64,000 nucleotides of DNA from Chlorokybus atmophyticus (Eukaryota > Streptophyta > Chlorokybophyceae > Chlorokybales > Chlorokybaceae): assembly GCA_009103225.1 (NCBI GenBank), contig RHPI01000638.1:373437-437436 (forward strand), in the 5' to 3' direction. Position 1 is the stretch's first letter. Each line of letters begins with the position of its first letter. A program made the position numbers and the translations under genes. Positions 36,701 through 51,267 of this stretch are shown piece by piece. Below the pieces are notes generated by a model. That model was not told the DNA's origin. It saw only the letters and a list, made by a program, of their open reading frames with translations, and did no database searches.

Positions 36701-39700
36701 TGTATTCATGGGTGTGCACATAATCAAGACTGTTCTGTCAGCATATGCGCTCCTTGTTGTGCGGGCTAGCTAAAACATTGGCTTCTCCTCCGTGACTGCA
36801 GGTTGACGCCTCAGCAGCTGAGCTTGCAAGATTGACGCTGGATACAGAAAAGGCCCGCATGGCGCAGGTACAGGCTCAGAAGGGGCATAACTTGTTTACA
36901 TGAACAAAACGCTCAGCACACATTTGTGTTGATATTGAGCAGGAGTCTATGATCTCTGAGGCGCAGCGGCAGAGAGCTGCACTGATTGAGGAGGCCGAGG
37001 CCATGGTGGCGCGTGCTCGCATGGATGCTGCACGTACCGAGAACGTCTTGCGCGAGCGTGCTGCGCAGGTGGAGTTGGCCCGTGCTGACTTTGAGGTATG
37101 CCAAGGAAGATGTGGTTTGGTTGACTTTCCTGTGCGGGGTGCTCAGGTTTGTACCCTGCGTGCAGAAAGAGAAGCACAAGCAGGAGGAAGTCTGGAAGGA
37201 GCAGCAGGAGCGACTTGCAGCAACACAGGAACGCGTCTCGCGTGACCTTCACAAGGTGCGTGCCAAGCAAAAGCTGCTGCCACACGTGTAGATGCTTGTG
37301 TGCAAGATGACAAACCACCCTCATTTCCGTTGCAGCTCCGCGAGGTGGAATCTGCTTTGCGCCATCAGGAACTGGAAGGTTAGTGAAAGGTCACAGCTAG
37401 AGCTGTATGCGTGCGTGCGTGCGTGCGCAAGCGTGTGTGTGTGCCTACCAGCCGATTAACATTGCAGCCCCACTGACATTGTCTTGCACGCCAGTCTCTG
37501 AGGCTGCCAACGCGCTGGAGGTGCGGGCCCGCGACCTGGACCAGGCCGCAGCAGCGCAGGCCGAGCGTGCGGCAGCGCTGGCGGATGGCGAGGCCGCGCT
37601 GGAGGAGTACAAACGGGGGCTGCGTGCCGACGCACGCCGTACTCTCGCCGAGCGCGAGAGCCTGCTTGCCGAGTGGCAGGAGCGCCTCGCTGGAGAGGCC
37701 GAGCGCGCTGCCAGGGAGAGGCAAGAGCTGGAAGTGACCATGAAAAAGAGAGAAAAAGCAGGTGACTTAGTGTGCGCCTTTCCCATTGACTGTGTTGTTG
37801 CTCTGGTTGGAGATGCCACCGTATTGTCCTGCCGGAATTGTGAAGCCTGTTGGTGATGGTTGAGTAATTTGTAGTGTCGGAGCGTGAGGTGGAGCTGTCA
37901 GCACGCGAGGCAGCCACAGCGCTTCTGGAGCAGCGGACAGTGCGCTTACGTGAGACCGAGGAGGCCTACAAGCATAAAGAGGAGGTGAATTCATCGTGCA
38001 TCAATGCGTTGTGCTGACGAGCAGTGTCAGACTAACATGGGGACCATGCCAGGAGCTGAAGGCCCAGCTGGCCAGCTGTGAGAGAGAAACGCACAAGGCT
38101 GCAATGATGCAGGCAGAGGCCGCAGCCACAAAGGTACAGCGTATCATTGCAATACCATCGTTATGTGGTGACTGCTCAGCTAAGTGTTAAATACACGCAG
38201 GCTGCATATGAGGAAGAGCACGATGCGCTGCAACGGCACGAGCACGAGGTGTCAATACGCGCCGAAGCTCTCAGAGTAAGTGGGTTGGGAGTGATTAGCG
38301 TGCGACTCGTGTGTATGTGCACCTATTTATGGTACTCCCGTTGTTGCACAGTCCCAACAGCAGAACCTCCAGCAGCGTGAGGACGCCGTTAACGCGGCGG
38401 AGAAGGAGATTGCTGCCAGACGGGTGCAGCTGGAACATGCAGCAGAAGCTGTTGCAGCACGCGAGAAGGTGTGCACGCATTCGTGCCTCTACATCAGGTT
38501 CTAAGGGCTGACTCGTCGTGTCCAGGCAGCTGAAGACAGGTGGCGTTCCGCGGATGAGGCTCTTGCAGCGGTTTCCGCATGGGAGAGGCAGAAGGAGGTG
38601 GACGAGATGCGTCAAGCAAAGGTTGGCATGTGTGTCAACAGTGCTCGGTGACATAAAAGTCTATCTGTCGTTGTAGGGATGCTTTAGCAACCTTTCTTTA
38701 GCAACCTTCTGTCAACACTATCACAAACCCTTACTTACACGTGCAGGAGCGCGAGCGCCTTGATGCTGAACGAGTCCGTATTGATGCGGCAATTGCTGCG
38801 ATTGATATTGAGCGCTGTCAGGTAAGAGCGAAGATGGCCAACAACAGCATTGAACAGGCTGTCAGCATCCTCGAGATTGTGACACTGGTATTGTGCAGAT
38901 TGGCACGATGCGCCAAGCGCTGGAGGCCGCTGAGCGCGCTCTTGATGAGCATGAGGAGCGCATGCGTGCAACGTGGAGCACCGTGCGCTCTCACCATGCC
39001 ACCCACACATCTCACGCTTCTCACACCCCCACGCACACCGCGACCTCGTCGCCCGTCCGCCAGCACCCCTCCCCACTCTTCTTGGACGACGCACTCCTGC
39101 CGTTTAACCCGCCTCCCCTCACAGCAGACTCAAATGAGTTCCACGCGGCGCTCGTCAAGGAGCGCGCCGTGCTGTTGCAGAAGGAAGCCAGGCTGCAGCA
39201 GTGGGCAGCACGGCTTCAGCGCGAGGCCGAACGCCTTCACGTAAGTCCACATCTCCATCAGCACACTTGGCGGGGTGTTGTTCTCTGAGTATGTGGTCGC
39301 ACACACATTTTACACAGAAAACATGTCTAGTCCAACAGATGAACCCACGCGGTTTGGGGTCACATGCGTACTCTATGCATTGTTGCACACTGAGAGCCTA
39401 GTAGTGGCATCGGCTTCTGTATCTGTTGGAAGCACTTCTAAGACAATCTTACTGAAGTGGAGTGATGGTTGCAGGGCTTGCAAGCAGAGCTGGTGACGCT
39501 GCAACGGGACTGCGATGCAGCGCGCGCGACACTTCAAGAGGAGCGGGCTCGCACGACTGAGGTGGAGGTTGAGCTCAGGGGCTGGGAGGAGGAGTTGCAG
39601 AAGGCTGCTGCGGTGAGTGCACACATGCACGTGCAGCAAGTTTACTCATGTGGGAGCAGTAACAGTCACAGTAAACATGTGCATCAACCAACGCCCTTCC

Positions 39701-42700
39701 CATACTCACAGGAGACCCAACAGCATGCACAAGAGCTTGATGCCACAGACCAGGAGCTTCATGAGCGCGAAGCCATGCACCAGCAGCGGTCAGATGAGCT
39801 GCGGGCACGCCTAGCAGAGGTACTGTTTGGACACGGTCATGCATCATCAAGTTAAGCGATGCCAGTGGTGCTGACGCACAATTGCACGAGACAGTGATAT
39901 GCAGCCAGTTGTAGTCGATGCACCTACAAGCACTGTACGACATGCCATGGCCATCATACGCACGGGCACACAGAGGATACAGCAAGCAATATTTACAATC
40001 CTTGTGACTCGCACATCCACAGCATGCATCTTAGCTGTGCAACATCACAACGGCAGATGAATGAGCGAGAGACTCAGCTGCGCGAGCTCGAGCATGACTT
40101 GGAAGAGCAGAGTGCAGAGGTCGATGAGCGCTTGCGGGAGGCTGCGGCTGTAGAGAAGAACGCACGCGCCATCAAGGATGCAGCCGAGGCTGCGGAGAAG
40201 GAGACGCGTGCTAAGCTTGTGCAGTGGGAGTGGGCCAAGGTATAACCTGTGGGTAATGCCCATTTGCAATATCACGTAAAACCCATTCAAACTGCTGCTC
40301 TGTTGTTTGCACATACAGCCAGTTGTAAGTTTCAGGCTGTGATGTCGTAAGTGCTGGCTGTTGTGCTATCTACCGAATAGTTTGTAGATATTGTGTATGT
40401 GATAAATGAGTACTACGACGTTACAACATTATGGTATGATTGTTGACTGATACTGTGCATGCACAGGATCTTGATGCCAAGGACAGGGAGGTGCAGGTGC
40501 TCAAGAAGTCGGTTGAGGATATAGAGAAGAGAAAGAAGGAGGTACGAGTTTGTGGATCAAGTTGTTGCAGGTTACATGATGCTGAAACGCTGCCAATTGG
40601 CAGGCGGATGAGAAGGGGGCTGCTATTGCCATTGAGGCTGAGAAGCTGCAAGCACAGCGCGCAGAGATTGACGCCAAGCTGAAAAAGCTCGAACAGGTGT
40701 GTTTGCACCACAGAGTTGTTTTAAGCACGCTCTTCAGTGACTTCTCTTCTAGTGACTTGTCACATCATGTGGAGCATATAGCAATTGACATGCTGTGTGC
40801 AGGATGTGGAGCTGGCAAACAGTGCGCGTTCTATGCACGCACAGGCTGTGCAACAGCTAGAAGCCGCCCGCAGGTACTGCACAATGTTGAATTGCTGCCA
40901 AAGAGCGCTGTGGTTGCTGCAACTCAAGTTCCTCACTTGCTAGGGCTGAGGAGAGTGCGTCACTGATCGAGAGGACCGCCCGCAGCTCCCAAGCGGACCT
41001 CGCAGACGCCCGTGCACGCGCCACAGAGGAGGACGCTGCGCGGCGCCGACGTGCTGAGGCCGCAGACGCTGCACTGTCCGAGCGGGAGGGCCGTGTCGAG
41101 GGTCGCGAGGTGCTTGTGGATTCTTTTGGTTTGATGCTGAGCATTTCTGCAAATCGCACTGCGCACCACAGCACCGCACTGTACACCATGACACATTGTC
41201 TATTTTGCATTTTGGTTTGCGAGTGCTTACGTCCATACAAGTGCGTGTCGCTAGGTTGCTGTTAGGTCCAGAGAGCACAAGCTTGAGCGCGAGCTGGCGT
41301 CATTCCATGCGGAAGTTGAGCGCCACACCGCCCAAGCTCAGGTGCAACATTGCATCTGCTGGTTGTGTACACGTGCAACTGGTAAGTCCATGTGGCAAAC
41401 ATTGCATCTTGCATGCAGGCACAGCAAGCTGCTTTGGTCCAGCACGAACACGACCTCGCAACCCGCGAGGCCACACTGCGCCGCGAGCTCGCGAGGTTAG
41501 GAGCTGAGAGGGAGGGCCTGGAGGCCGAGAAGGACGAACTGGCCCGGAAGGAGTCACAGGTGCAGGATCGACCATGCATTTGAACTGACTGTGCACACGC
41601 TGTGTGGCCTTATTGTGGTGTCTGTGGATGAACAGCTGTTCCAACTCGAGAGGAGTCTTGCCGACTTGCGTGCATCGCTGTCGGCAGACAAGAAGGCGCA
41701 TGAGGAGGAGCTTGCAGATGCGCGCGCTGACATTGACACACAACAGAAGACCCTCAAGGAGCAGATCAGGGATGCTGCGCATAGCCTCACCCAGCTGCAG
41801 AGCAAAGAAGAAACCTGCAGCAGACGGGAGGCCGAACTCAAGGATCTCGCCACTCAGCTGGTGAACAACACACTCATCATGCATCTCTTTGTTCTAAAAA
41901 CGAACAAACAAGTTCCAATCAGGTCTTTTGCTTTGCAGAGAGAAAGAGAGCTGAAAATGGAGGCAGCAGAGAAAACTTTGCAGGACCGTGAAGTGGAGGT
42001 GGCCAAATCAGCACAGGTGAGCGTGAACTATGCGCGTGTGTGTGTGCATGTGCGTGTGATGAAGACCATGTGTTCATTTGCACATATTGCTCTGCAGGAC
42101 ACTGCACAGATGCAACAGGTTGTAGAAGCAGTGCGTCTTCGCAATGAGGAGGCTTTGCAGATGCTGTCGGCACAGCAGGAACAGCTGACGCAAGAGCGTG
42201 CTTCATTGGACAGCCTGGAGCGCGCTTGCTCAGAGACAGAGCGCAGGTTGGCTGCGCAGGAGGCGGCTGCAGACAAGCTCTCGGTTGAGATTGATGCCCG
42301 CGAGGAGAAAATAAATGCGAATGAGGTGAGGATGCGAGAGTGGGATGAACGCTTGCGCAACAGAGAGAAGAGTGTTGAACAGCGCGAGAACGCCGCTCGG
42401 GCACTGGAAGCTAGATTGAAGGAGCACTCCGCACAGCTCCAGGTATGTGTTTTGCGTAGCTGGTGTTGTGCTGTGGGACTCTGTTGTGTGTTGGCATGAC
42501 AGCGACGCACTCGCATGCAACAGACACAACAGCAAGCACTGCAGCACGATGTGGAGTGTTTGGAGGAAGACCAGCGGGATCAGGACGCGCGGGCGGATGC
42601 TGTGGCGGAGGCTGAGACGCACCTCGCGCAACTGCTGAAGCAGACAGAAGCTGAGCTTGTAAGTGCCCGCCACGAGCACGAGGAGCTCAAAGCCCAACGC

Positions 42701-45700
42701 AAACAGGTCGCGTCAGCCCTCGCGGAGGCGCAAAAGCGAGAACGCAACACTCTGGAAACCCAACACATGGCAGAAGAAAGGCTCCGTGCTGCAGAAGAAC
42801 GGCTCCAGTCTGTCGTGCAACGCGAAGAGCGCGCATTGTCCATGCAAGCGCAACTCTCTGAAGGTGCGTGCGTGTGTGTGCGCACGCACGTATGCGTGTG
42901 GCAGTGCGTGTAGCTACATTTATGTCTGTGTCTGTGTCTGAGTCTATCACATCACAGCCCGTGAAAGTTTGGTGCCTGCTCACTCTTGATTTGCAGAGCG
43001 CCAGCGTCTTGATGCAATGTCTGCGGAGCAAACGCGGTCTGCCCTCGCCGTTCAGCGTGCCCGGGATGCATGGGAGGGTGGGTCTAACGAGCGGGAGGCG
43101 GAGCTACTGCAGCTGAGCGCGCTGCGTGAGGAGGTGCATGCCGCCAGGCTCGCTGTCACCACTGACAAAGATTACGTGGAAAAGAGGCAGAAAGAACTTG
43201 GAGAGGTGGAGCAGAGAGTCAAAGAGGTGTGCCCAATATGCAGTTGTGGATGCATCACAGGGGGACTTTGTCATGTATGTGGCGCCTTCCTTGGCGGTCT
43301 CACTGATGGTGTGCTGGCTTTGCAGTGTTATGAAGCTATTGAAGCTTTGGTCGCAAAGGGTCTGCATGAGGCAGACCGAGTGCAATCAGCCTTCAAAGCG
43401 GACATTGCTGAGTTGGCGGACTTGGAAGCGTATCTGTCAGCAGACAGGGAGACGTGCTTGGCAGCTGTGTCCGAAGCCAGATCAGTTGCTGCGGAAGCTG
43501 CTCATAGCCGCGACGAAGCCGCGAAGGCACTGGCTGTAGCAGAGAAGAAGTGGACAGAAGCCACCACTACTGCCAATGCCGCACGGGAAGCCAAAACCAA
43601 GCTTCATGAAGAAGTTGCTAGCTGGGAATGCGGAAATACCGCCAGGCGCCAAGAGCTTGCACTCATTGAGAAGCAACGCAAGGAACTGGACGAAGCCTAT
43701 ACCAGCCTCAAACAGGTGCATCAGCAAACGCCACATTTGTTGGTGCTGCGGCAAACACTCTTGGCTGACTTTTGTTTGCTCTGCAGGAGCAAGACCAGGT
43801 AGCCAAACTAACAGTGCAGCTGAAGGCAAGGGAGAGAGCTATTCTGTCTCAAGAGGATGACGCAAGTGTCGCTGCAACCAATGTGCAGAACCAGCAAGCT
43901 CAGTTGACTAAAGCTATTGATGCGGCGATGAACCGTGAAGAGGCCGCACTGCGTTTGCAGCAAGACTTGCATGCTAAAGCACGCGAGCTGGATGCTCGCG
44001 CAGAGCAGTTGGCTCAGGCGCAGGCAGAGGCAGCAAGAGTGCAAGAGAAGCAGGAAGCCAAACTGGCGCAGCGAGATGAGTGGCTACAGCAGCGTGAACG
44101 GGCGCTCGAGCTTCGCATGAAAGCCGTTGAAGAGATGCAAGGCTTAGCCGAAATGTCGCAGTCTGAGGGCCAACGCGTGGCAGGAAGACTGGCAGAGCAG
44201 CAGGCTGCATTGGATGCACGGGAAGCCAACATCCAGCTGCAGGAAGCCGATCTGCGACACCAGCTTTCGCTGCTGACGGACAGGGAAGCCGTTTGCATGC
44301 AGCGGGAAGGGGCGCTTGCACGCAGGGAGGAGAAGTCCAGGGAAGCCACTGAGGTTGCGATGAAGGAAGTGGCTTCTGCTAGGCGCAAGCTGAGCGAAGA
44401 GGAGATCGCTCTGAATGACAGGCATGCACAGCTCAAAGTTGTCCAGCAGGCGATTGAGAAGCGAGAAAGAGCGTGCGCAGAGCGAGAAAAAGCTGTTACC
44501 AGTTCCGCTGCTGCAGCTGCCGCAGCAGAAGCGGCCGCTGCACAGCGCCAGAGCGAGGTGGAGAAGCGAGATGCTCAGATGCGGCAGCTGCAGTCCGTTC
44601 TGAGCTCTCGCGAGGTACTAGAACACATCAGAGGCTCTCCTGTTGTAATGTCACTGTCACTGTTAGTGCTGCTGTCATTATCGATTGGTGCTGTCGTTGT
44701 TGTTGTTGTTGTTGGTTGCTGCTGCCCCTGTGCAGTGCATGACCATTGTGAATGGTAATAAGCTCCAGTGCAGGCGGCATGTGCTGAACGTGAGCGCGAC
44801 CTTGCTACTCGCACTGCGCAACAAGCAGCGGAGACGAAGCGCATAAGCGACCGCGAGCGCCATCTTGCCAACAAGGAAAAGGAAGTGAAGGTCATGTTGG
44901 ACCGCACGCATGCACTTCAAGAAACTGTGAAGTCCGCTCAAGAAGGCCTTCACCAGCGCGTAAGCATATTGCCGCCATATCATGTTGTTCTTAACAACCG
45001 AACAGTACTAACAAAGGTCTTTTCAGGAAGCGGAGTTGACGCAGCGAGAGAACTCCCTAACGGAAGCTAAAACACGTGCAGTAGCGGAAATGGAGGTAGC
45101 CAAGGCCGAGTCGGCTCAGCTGCGAGCCAGTCAGGAGCGCGCTGCGCGTCAACTCGGGGAGCGGGAAGCCGCGCTCAAGGAGCGATCGGAGGTCATACGC
45201 AAAAGGGAAGCTGAACTGCAGGCCTCTGTGGCTGCGGCTGAAGCCAAGGCGGCTGAGTTGCGCGAGCGTGAGCAGATATGTGTTGCACGAGAAGAAGCGC
45301 TTCAGCTTCAACAACGGTATGTGTGCATGCTCAAGTGATTAAATGAATATCGCACTGTCTTTGAGCGTGTGCGTACACTTGCATGTGTCTGGTGATGCAT
45401 GATATGTGTACTTCATGGACTTCACACTTTGTGCCTGTAGATCATGCATGCTGTTGTCGAAGCTACGTTGAGTACGTGAGTGATATAGCAACGGTTGTTT
45501 CTTGAACTGCAGGAAGGCGCAGGAAGCTTTGTCACTGCAGAAGCGGACTCTGGAGGAGTCGGCCAGGGCGCTGGCAAGGCGCGAGTCAGAGGCGAGGGCG
45601 TGGGAAGAGAGGCTTGCGCGGCAGCGTGACGAGCTGGCTCGACGGGAGCGAGCAGCCGCCGATAAGATACGCGAGGCTACGCAGGCTGTGTCTATGGCCA

Positions 45701-47033
45701 GCGCTGCACACACCTCCCTGCAGGTGAAATGATCACATGCATATAAAGTGGTTATGTGTGCATCCCATGAAAATCAATCAACGTGTAGTATTCACACATT
45801 GTATGTGTGAAGGCGCAAGTAGAGGCGGTAGCAGATGAAAGAAGACGCGAGCGCACAAGTTCAAGTGCAGAAGTGTTGGCATTGCGAGCAAGTATGGAGG
45901 GTTTGCAGGGCTTGCATCATGCGAACAACAACAACAGCACGCCGGTGCACTCGCCGGTCTCCACGCCTCCTGGGAAGGAGTCACCCAACCATGAGGGCAC
46001 GCCGCTGGAACTGCGCCGCCAGCTGGACGCGCTCCTGAGTTCGCTTGCGATGGCTGCAAATACAGGTGAAGAGCGGCTGCGGCGAGTAGAGGGCGTGTTG
46101 GCGTCCATGAGAGGTGGGGGCCAACAACAAGGGTACGACGCTGAGAGCGATGGCATTCGCTCTGCTCTTGCGGCACTCCGAAGACAACTCCAGGAGCTCG
46201 CTATTGAAGAGAGGGCTTTCAACGCAGAAGCACCAGGAGCTGTTACTCGCAGAGCCGCACAGGCACTGATACAACGCATTGAGCAGGCTCAGGTACAGTG
46301 TGTGCATGCGCGCGCGCGTGTACTTGTTTGTGCATATAGCGTATTGCATGCACGCATGGTGTCACTTATGCACTTGGTATGTGCACTTACCTTGTGTACT
46401 GTTCAGCGCCGGAGGTCGCTTTGGGAAGAGCAGTTGCAAGGGCAGCTGGGCGCGATTGCAGCCTTGCAAACCAACGCTGGCCGAATAAGCGCTCGAAGCA
46501 CACCAATGCGACAGACGCCTCACCCCGCTACGATTACAACCACGCCTACCTCTGCTGCCAGGCCGCACGATAACAACACTGCCAGCAATGCCCTTGATGA
46601 CAATGTGAGGCGCCGCATTCTCTCGTCTCCTGGTTGGTTGGACCCCTCATTGTCACAACCAAACAGCCACGCGAACACGCCAGTTAGGGAACACGCTGCA
46701 GGGGACAATGACACGGATGAGCGGATGAAGTCGCTGCTAAAGGAGCGTCAAAAGCTTGTGGCACAAGTTCAGGTGAGTGGGTTATCGCATGAGGGTTGTA
46801 TCAGCATGAACTTCTTCTTGTTGTGCTGACATGGCTTTGCATTCACTCAGGAGCTTTCACAAAGGCATTACTCCAGTGCGCCAGATAATGAAGCCGAGCG
46901 GACCAGCGCAGATGTGGCTGCGGCCCGTGCGGTGATGGCGCATGTGGATGCAGCCCTTGCGGAGGACTCTGCAGAGGGAGGGCGCCTGAAGAGCGAGGTG
47001 AAGTTATGTAGTGAGAGTGTACAGAAAATCTGA
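33740..47033 (+). CDS. Giant coiled-coil protein, about 2,666 residues, 44 exons
   Basis: A chain of 44 exons joins in phase from ATG 33740 to TGA 47031-47033. Exon borders include 33740-33886, 34503-34817, 34999-35193, 35363-35518, 37495-37761, 38899-39240, 41636-41860, 42098-42442, 43326-43715, 43787-44614, 45813-46292, 46407-46772 and 46851-47033. The N-terminus (about 1-155) is Ser/Thr/Gly/Asn-rich. Then come about 2,150 residues of almost unbroken heptad repeats full of RExxL and ERExAL units, with a His/Thr/Pro-rich break near 38,990-39,130. The last 350 residues mix helices with SPVSTPPG- and TPMRQTP-like segments that could be phosphorylated. No motor, kinase or other enzyme domain is visible. 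It may be a structural protein of basal body, rootlet, Golgi or cortex; which one cannot be told. The final exon reads through a possible donor (GAG|GTGAAG at about 46,996), so further 3' exons are possible. Confidence 0.85.
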
Positions 47034-47676
47034 CACAGAACCATGCTTGGTTCTGTATTAGATCACCCTTATGTATGCCTATATGTATTTCCTAGCACGT
47101 TACAGACTATGTTCGAGTACACATAAACTTGCTTGGAAGTTGCTTCGAATGCCTTTGTTAGTACATCACAGTCTAGGACTCACAGACTGCCAGCTCCAGC
47201 ATTACCTGCTACTTATGTGCTGCTACGAAGCGTGTAGCCAGTGGGCGGATGTCATGGTGTACACAACGGCTCACATGCACAGGAGGATGCACAGTCACGC
47301 ATGAGATGCATACTTATTACTAGAAGTTCTAGTCTAGTACTGACAACTTCACCCTAACAATGTCTAAGCACTCACACAAGCGAGAGATGTCGCTGCTCAA
47401 AAGCAGCGTGCTTCACCTGGTATCGCGCAGAAAATGCGCAAGAGAAGCTTGATTCCTTCTATTCCATGATGGCACACTGGCAATATCAGTGACAAGCTAT
47501 GAATGTTGACTAGGACAGTAACACACTAATCAGCTGAATCTGCACAGGCTCCAGCCTGCCTAACCTACACAAGTCACTTGCATGCAATTGCATGAAGCGA
47601 GCAGTGGGGAAATGTCATGCGTCCACAAAGTACCTCGTTCAATTTCTTGTGAAATGCAGCCTATCACAACCAACGA
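47034..47676. other. Convergent region between coiled-coil gene and Ariadne ligase
   Basis: Should hold both 3' untranslated regions. Possible extra exons of the coiled-coil gene begin after AGs near 47,281 and 47,380, but neither extends a clear heptad pattern. Confidence 0.4.
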
Positions 47677-50647
47677 CTAATCAGTAGGCTCAACAAAGTC
47701 CAGAAGGTTTCGAAGATGACTGCGCGCAAGCGCTGTGGCGTTCAGCACATGCAAGCGCGACATCTGTTCGGCAGGTTTCTCCAGCAGTCCGGATAGCGCC
47801 TCGGTAGACTTCTCAAGATCCTCCTGATAAAACTCAAAGCGCGTCTTCCGCTCTCCTCGGCCCATGTAGTAACCAAAGACATACGTAAACTGCAGCGTGC
47901 GCCGACACTGCACAAAATGAACAGGGTTGAGCATTGCTGTCACCAAAACACTGCTTTTCATGACAATATTGCATCGGTACTGATGCATGCTGCTTACATC
48001 CAGAAGCTGCGAGTAGGCGTCTTTGATGTAAGCCACATCAAGGTACGTGGTTCCTGGCTTTGACTGCATGGCCTCCATCTTGGCTTTGCCGTATGCAGCA
48101 GCTGCCTCTAGTTCCCGCGACTTGGCGTGGTTGCTGTAGCGATGATAGTAATGCAAGTACCGCTCCAAAGCAATCTTGGAGGCGTCAGCGTGCTTGCGTT
48201 CCACACGGGTTGGGTCGTACCTACACACACAAGTAAATATACAAGTTTGTGGCGATACTCGCGTACAGGATGTGTGCATGAGCGTATGGACGTGCACTCG
48301 CGCCGGAGTGTACAAGCTGAGTGACAATTAAAGAAGCTGAACAACATGAATGATTTTGATTGTCGGATGACTATGCACAAGAATTCTTTGGTGATAGCCA
48401 AGTAGGCTACCTGTTGCAGGCATAGTACCCTCCTGTCGACTCTCCATGCTCTTTCCATGGCTCTGCACAGACCCAGCAGAACTCATGCCGGCATTGCTTG
48501 CACACCTGGTAACATACACATAAGCACCCAACCAGCAGCACGAGTCACCAATGCTGAGATGCAAACAGACATTCTCACCATGTGATTGCAGCCGCCATTC
48601 TTTTGTATCGCGCTTTTGCAGCTGGGGCATGTCAACGTGTTAGCCGCCAGCCAGTTGGCAGTTTCGCTGTCATCTTTGCACTTGATCAACCATTTTCTGA
48701 GCGTGTCACAGTTGACGGGCACATGCGACTCTTGATTGCATTTGTAGCAGAAGGAGAAGCCGCACGCGCAGCGCACTGCAGTGTTATTGACACCTGTCAA
48801 CCCTTTCACGGATATCGCACGACCACATGACGGTGCGGGACACCTGGCAAGATCACATAAACCGGTTGATAATGGCTTGAAGGAGGACGCAATAGGATCT
48901 CATATGCGTACAACAGCTTGTGTACCAGTGTAGTGAGGGATTGTTGTCCACATAAGAGCGCTCAAGGTAACCAGAGTATTTTTGCCACAGACCAGGTGTA
49001 AGGTGCCTGCAACATGAAGTGTGAAATGCTCAGACTTTCAGTGCATTCCAGCTATGTTAGTTCATACCTGTGGACAACGTCTTCATCAACAAGGACGCTG
49101 CACTTATACGCTATACACGTCATGAATATACACGATGGACCTGCATACAAGTGTTTGTGTGAGGTTTCATTGCAAACAGCATAACTGGCTAACTGTGTGC
49201 CAAGGCACATGTAACAATACAACAACGCACCCTCCAGGACTTTGCCTTCAAGGTATTGCTCCCAGCAAGCGAAGCAGAAGCGATGGCCGCAGCCAAGCGC
49301 GGTGCTCAGTTCCAGCAGGCAGCTCTCTGTGCAGACCGGGCAGATGAACTCGGCACTGATTAATGTATGGTCTTGCACTGCCGAAGATGATCCGCTGTCA
49401 GACGACGCCTCGGATAAGCTTGATGCCGTCCACTGCGACAGCTGGCGACTGTGGACACCGGCCTTCTGGCACACGCCCTCTGCGTCCTCTATGTATCTGC
49501 AAACAATTGTGTTGTTGCATTTCATGTACATACACTCATTGAAGTGGTGCGTACTGTGATGTGACCAGTATGGCCATGTAACAGTGCAGCTCTGTTCTGG
49601 TGATAATAACGGTTTGTGTAGGATAGCAAAACAATAACTGTGGTCGTTGTGATAAGCATGCAAGCATACCGTTCAAGCAGCTGCTCTCGGTTCCATTTGA
49701 AGTGGCGCAATAGCGCTCCAGCTACTGAAGGCGGCAGGTTCAAGATCTCAGACACACATCGCACCTCTTCTTGTCGATGTCTTTGCATCTGCACAAGGTG
49801 ACAACATAAACCCGTTATAATCTATCAATGCACTGAGGTCAACACAATGACAGCATGCACGCGGGTCATGTGAGCCTTGTGTAAATGGCATAAAAGTGAT
49901 TAACGACGGTGGAGCAACAACATCAACTGGCATTGATGACTACCAAGAGTAACAATGTTGGCGTTGATGGTGACAGGACAATCAACACAAGGCCACACAG
50001 TTACAGCTACAAACGCCGATCCTTAACAATGATAACGACGAAAGCAACTCACTTAGCGCCCCCTCCTGAGTGCGGTAAACTTCATTGTCACTTGCGTTCT
50101 GTGTTTAGTTGTGTTTTGCTAAATGTACGTCATGCTTACCTGAAAGCTCGAGTTGGGATGTCCTAGTAACGGCTATGGGAAATGAGTACAGTCGAGCGAC
50201 TGCTGCCTCTGTAGTATAATGATAGTACTGTTTAAATGTTATTGTTGTTGATGCCTGTTTATCACTGTTGTTGTTATTATCATTGCCATGTATGCCTTAT
50301 TGCTACTATAGGTGACTGCTTGCCTTAACAAGGCCACGCCATGTTTGTACTGGACCGCACTCAGTGTTGATTTGGTGTTATGGTTAGACACAAGCATCCA
50401 ACATTTCAAGCACAGAACATGCAGCAATGCTCACCATGTCGGCGTCAAGCACATCCACACTGACGTCCTCCAACTTCCTCTGGAGCTCAGTATGGATTGG
50501 GGAGGCCACGAAGGAGAAATCGGCGTCATCGTCATCATCTCCATACGCCTCTTCCTCCTCTGCCTCACCGTCATCCGACTCAAACTCGTACTCAAACCCC
50601 CTAACTTCTGTCATTATCTTGTCTATCCTCTTGTCTGAAGAAAACAA
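47677..50647 (-). CDS. Ariadne-type RBR E3 ubiquitin ligase
   Basis: Nine exons on the minus strand: 50647-50435, 49788-49670, 49496-49231, 49140-49068, 49006-48926, 48843-48579, 48505-48411, 48220-47998 and 47907-47677, giving 521 residues. In order: an acidic N-terminus ([14 protein letters not shown]); a UBA-like helical region (about 72-110); RING1 starting CPVC (about 163) with [10 protein letters not shown]; the in-between-RING zinc region ([21 protein letters not shown]); the catalytic Rcat domain [17 protein letters not shown], whose GGC cysteine should form the thioester with ubiquitin; and [19 protein letters not shown] and the long helical Ariadne domain to the end. Family members are auto-inhibited and are switched on by neddylated cullin-RING ligases. 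Length and block order are typical; nothing is missing. Confidence 0.93.
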
Positions 50648-51267
50648 GAAGTTTTCTCCAAGATTCGGCTGAGCTTATGACAGTCAAACGTTCAATAATT
50701 CTAACCCCAGCAGGAAAGCATTCAGAAATTCCGCCTCTGTCTAATCTAAACGCTCTTGCCGCTGCAAATACACACAACACAACCTTCTAATGTTCGACAA
50801 GACAGCCAGTAGACAACGTTCCAACTGTGGAAAAGCACGGTTTTCACTTGCTGGCAGGCGATATATTGTGATTGCCTTGCAGCAGGCGAGCAAGGCAAGT
50901 CAGCTTGAACAGTGGTGGCGCTCACAACACGACGAGCTTTGCTAGGCCAAAACAGCCATCAGTGGGCGACAGGCGGACGAGTCGCAGATCTACGCCTGCA
51001 CGACACCCCTACCACCCCCGCCCCCGCCACCGACGACGCCCGGCCTCCTGCACCGCCTGCCACGTGGCACCGCTGAAACAGCAGCAGCTGTCAAAGCGAG
51101 ACCTAAAAGCGAAATCGCGGTGGTTTGGCAGCCTGCTCATGGATTAAGCGTAGCGAAATGGCAGTCGCTGTGAGTCAAGCTCTGTCACTGCCGGTTTTCA
51201 CAGGCTGTGACAAATTGTGCAGCTTGTTGCTTTCGCTTCACGTCAAGCAGTAGCGACTTCTGCATTA

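Noticed and set aside
42860-42960. GTGTGTGCGCACGCACGTATGCGTGTG tract
   Set aside because: It is intron sequence of the coiled-coil gene and typical of introns here; no separate feature.
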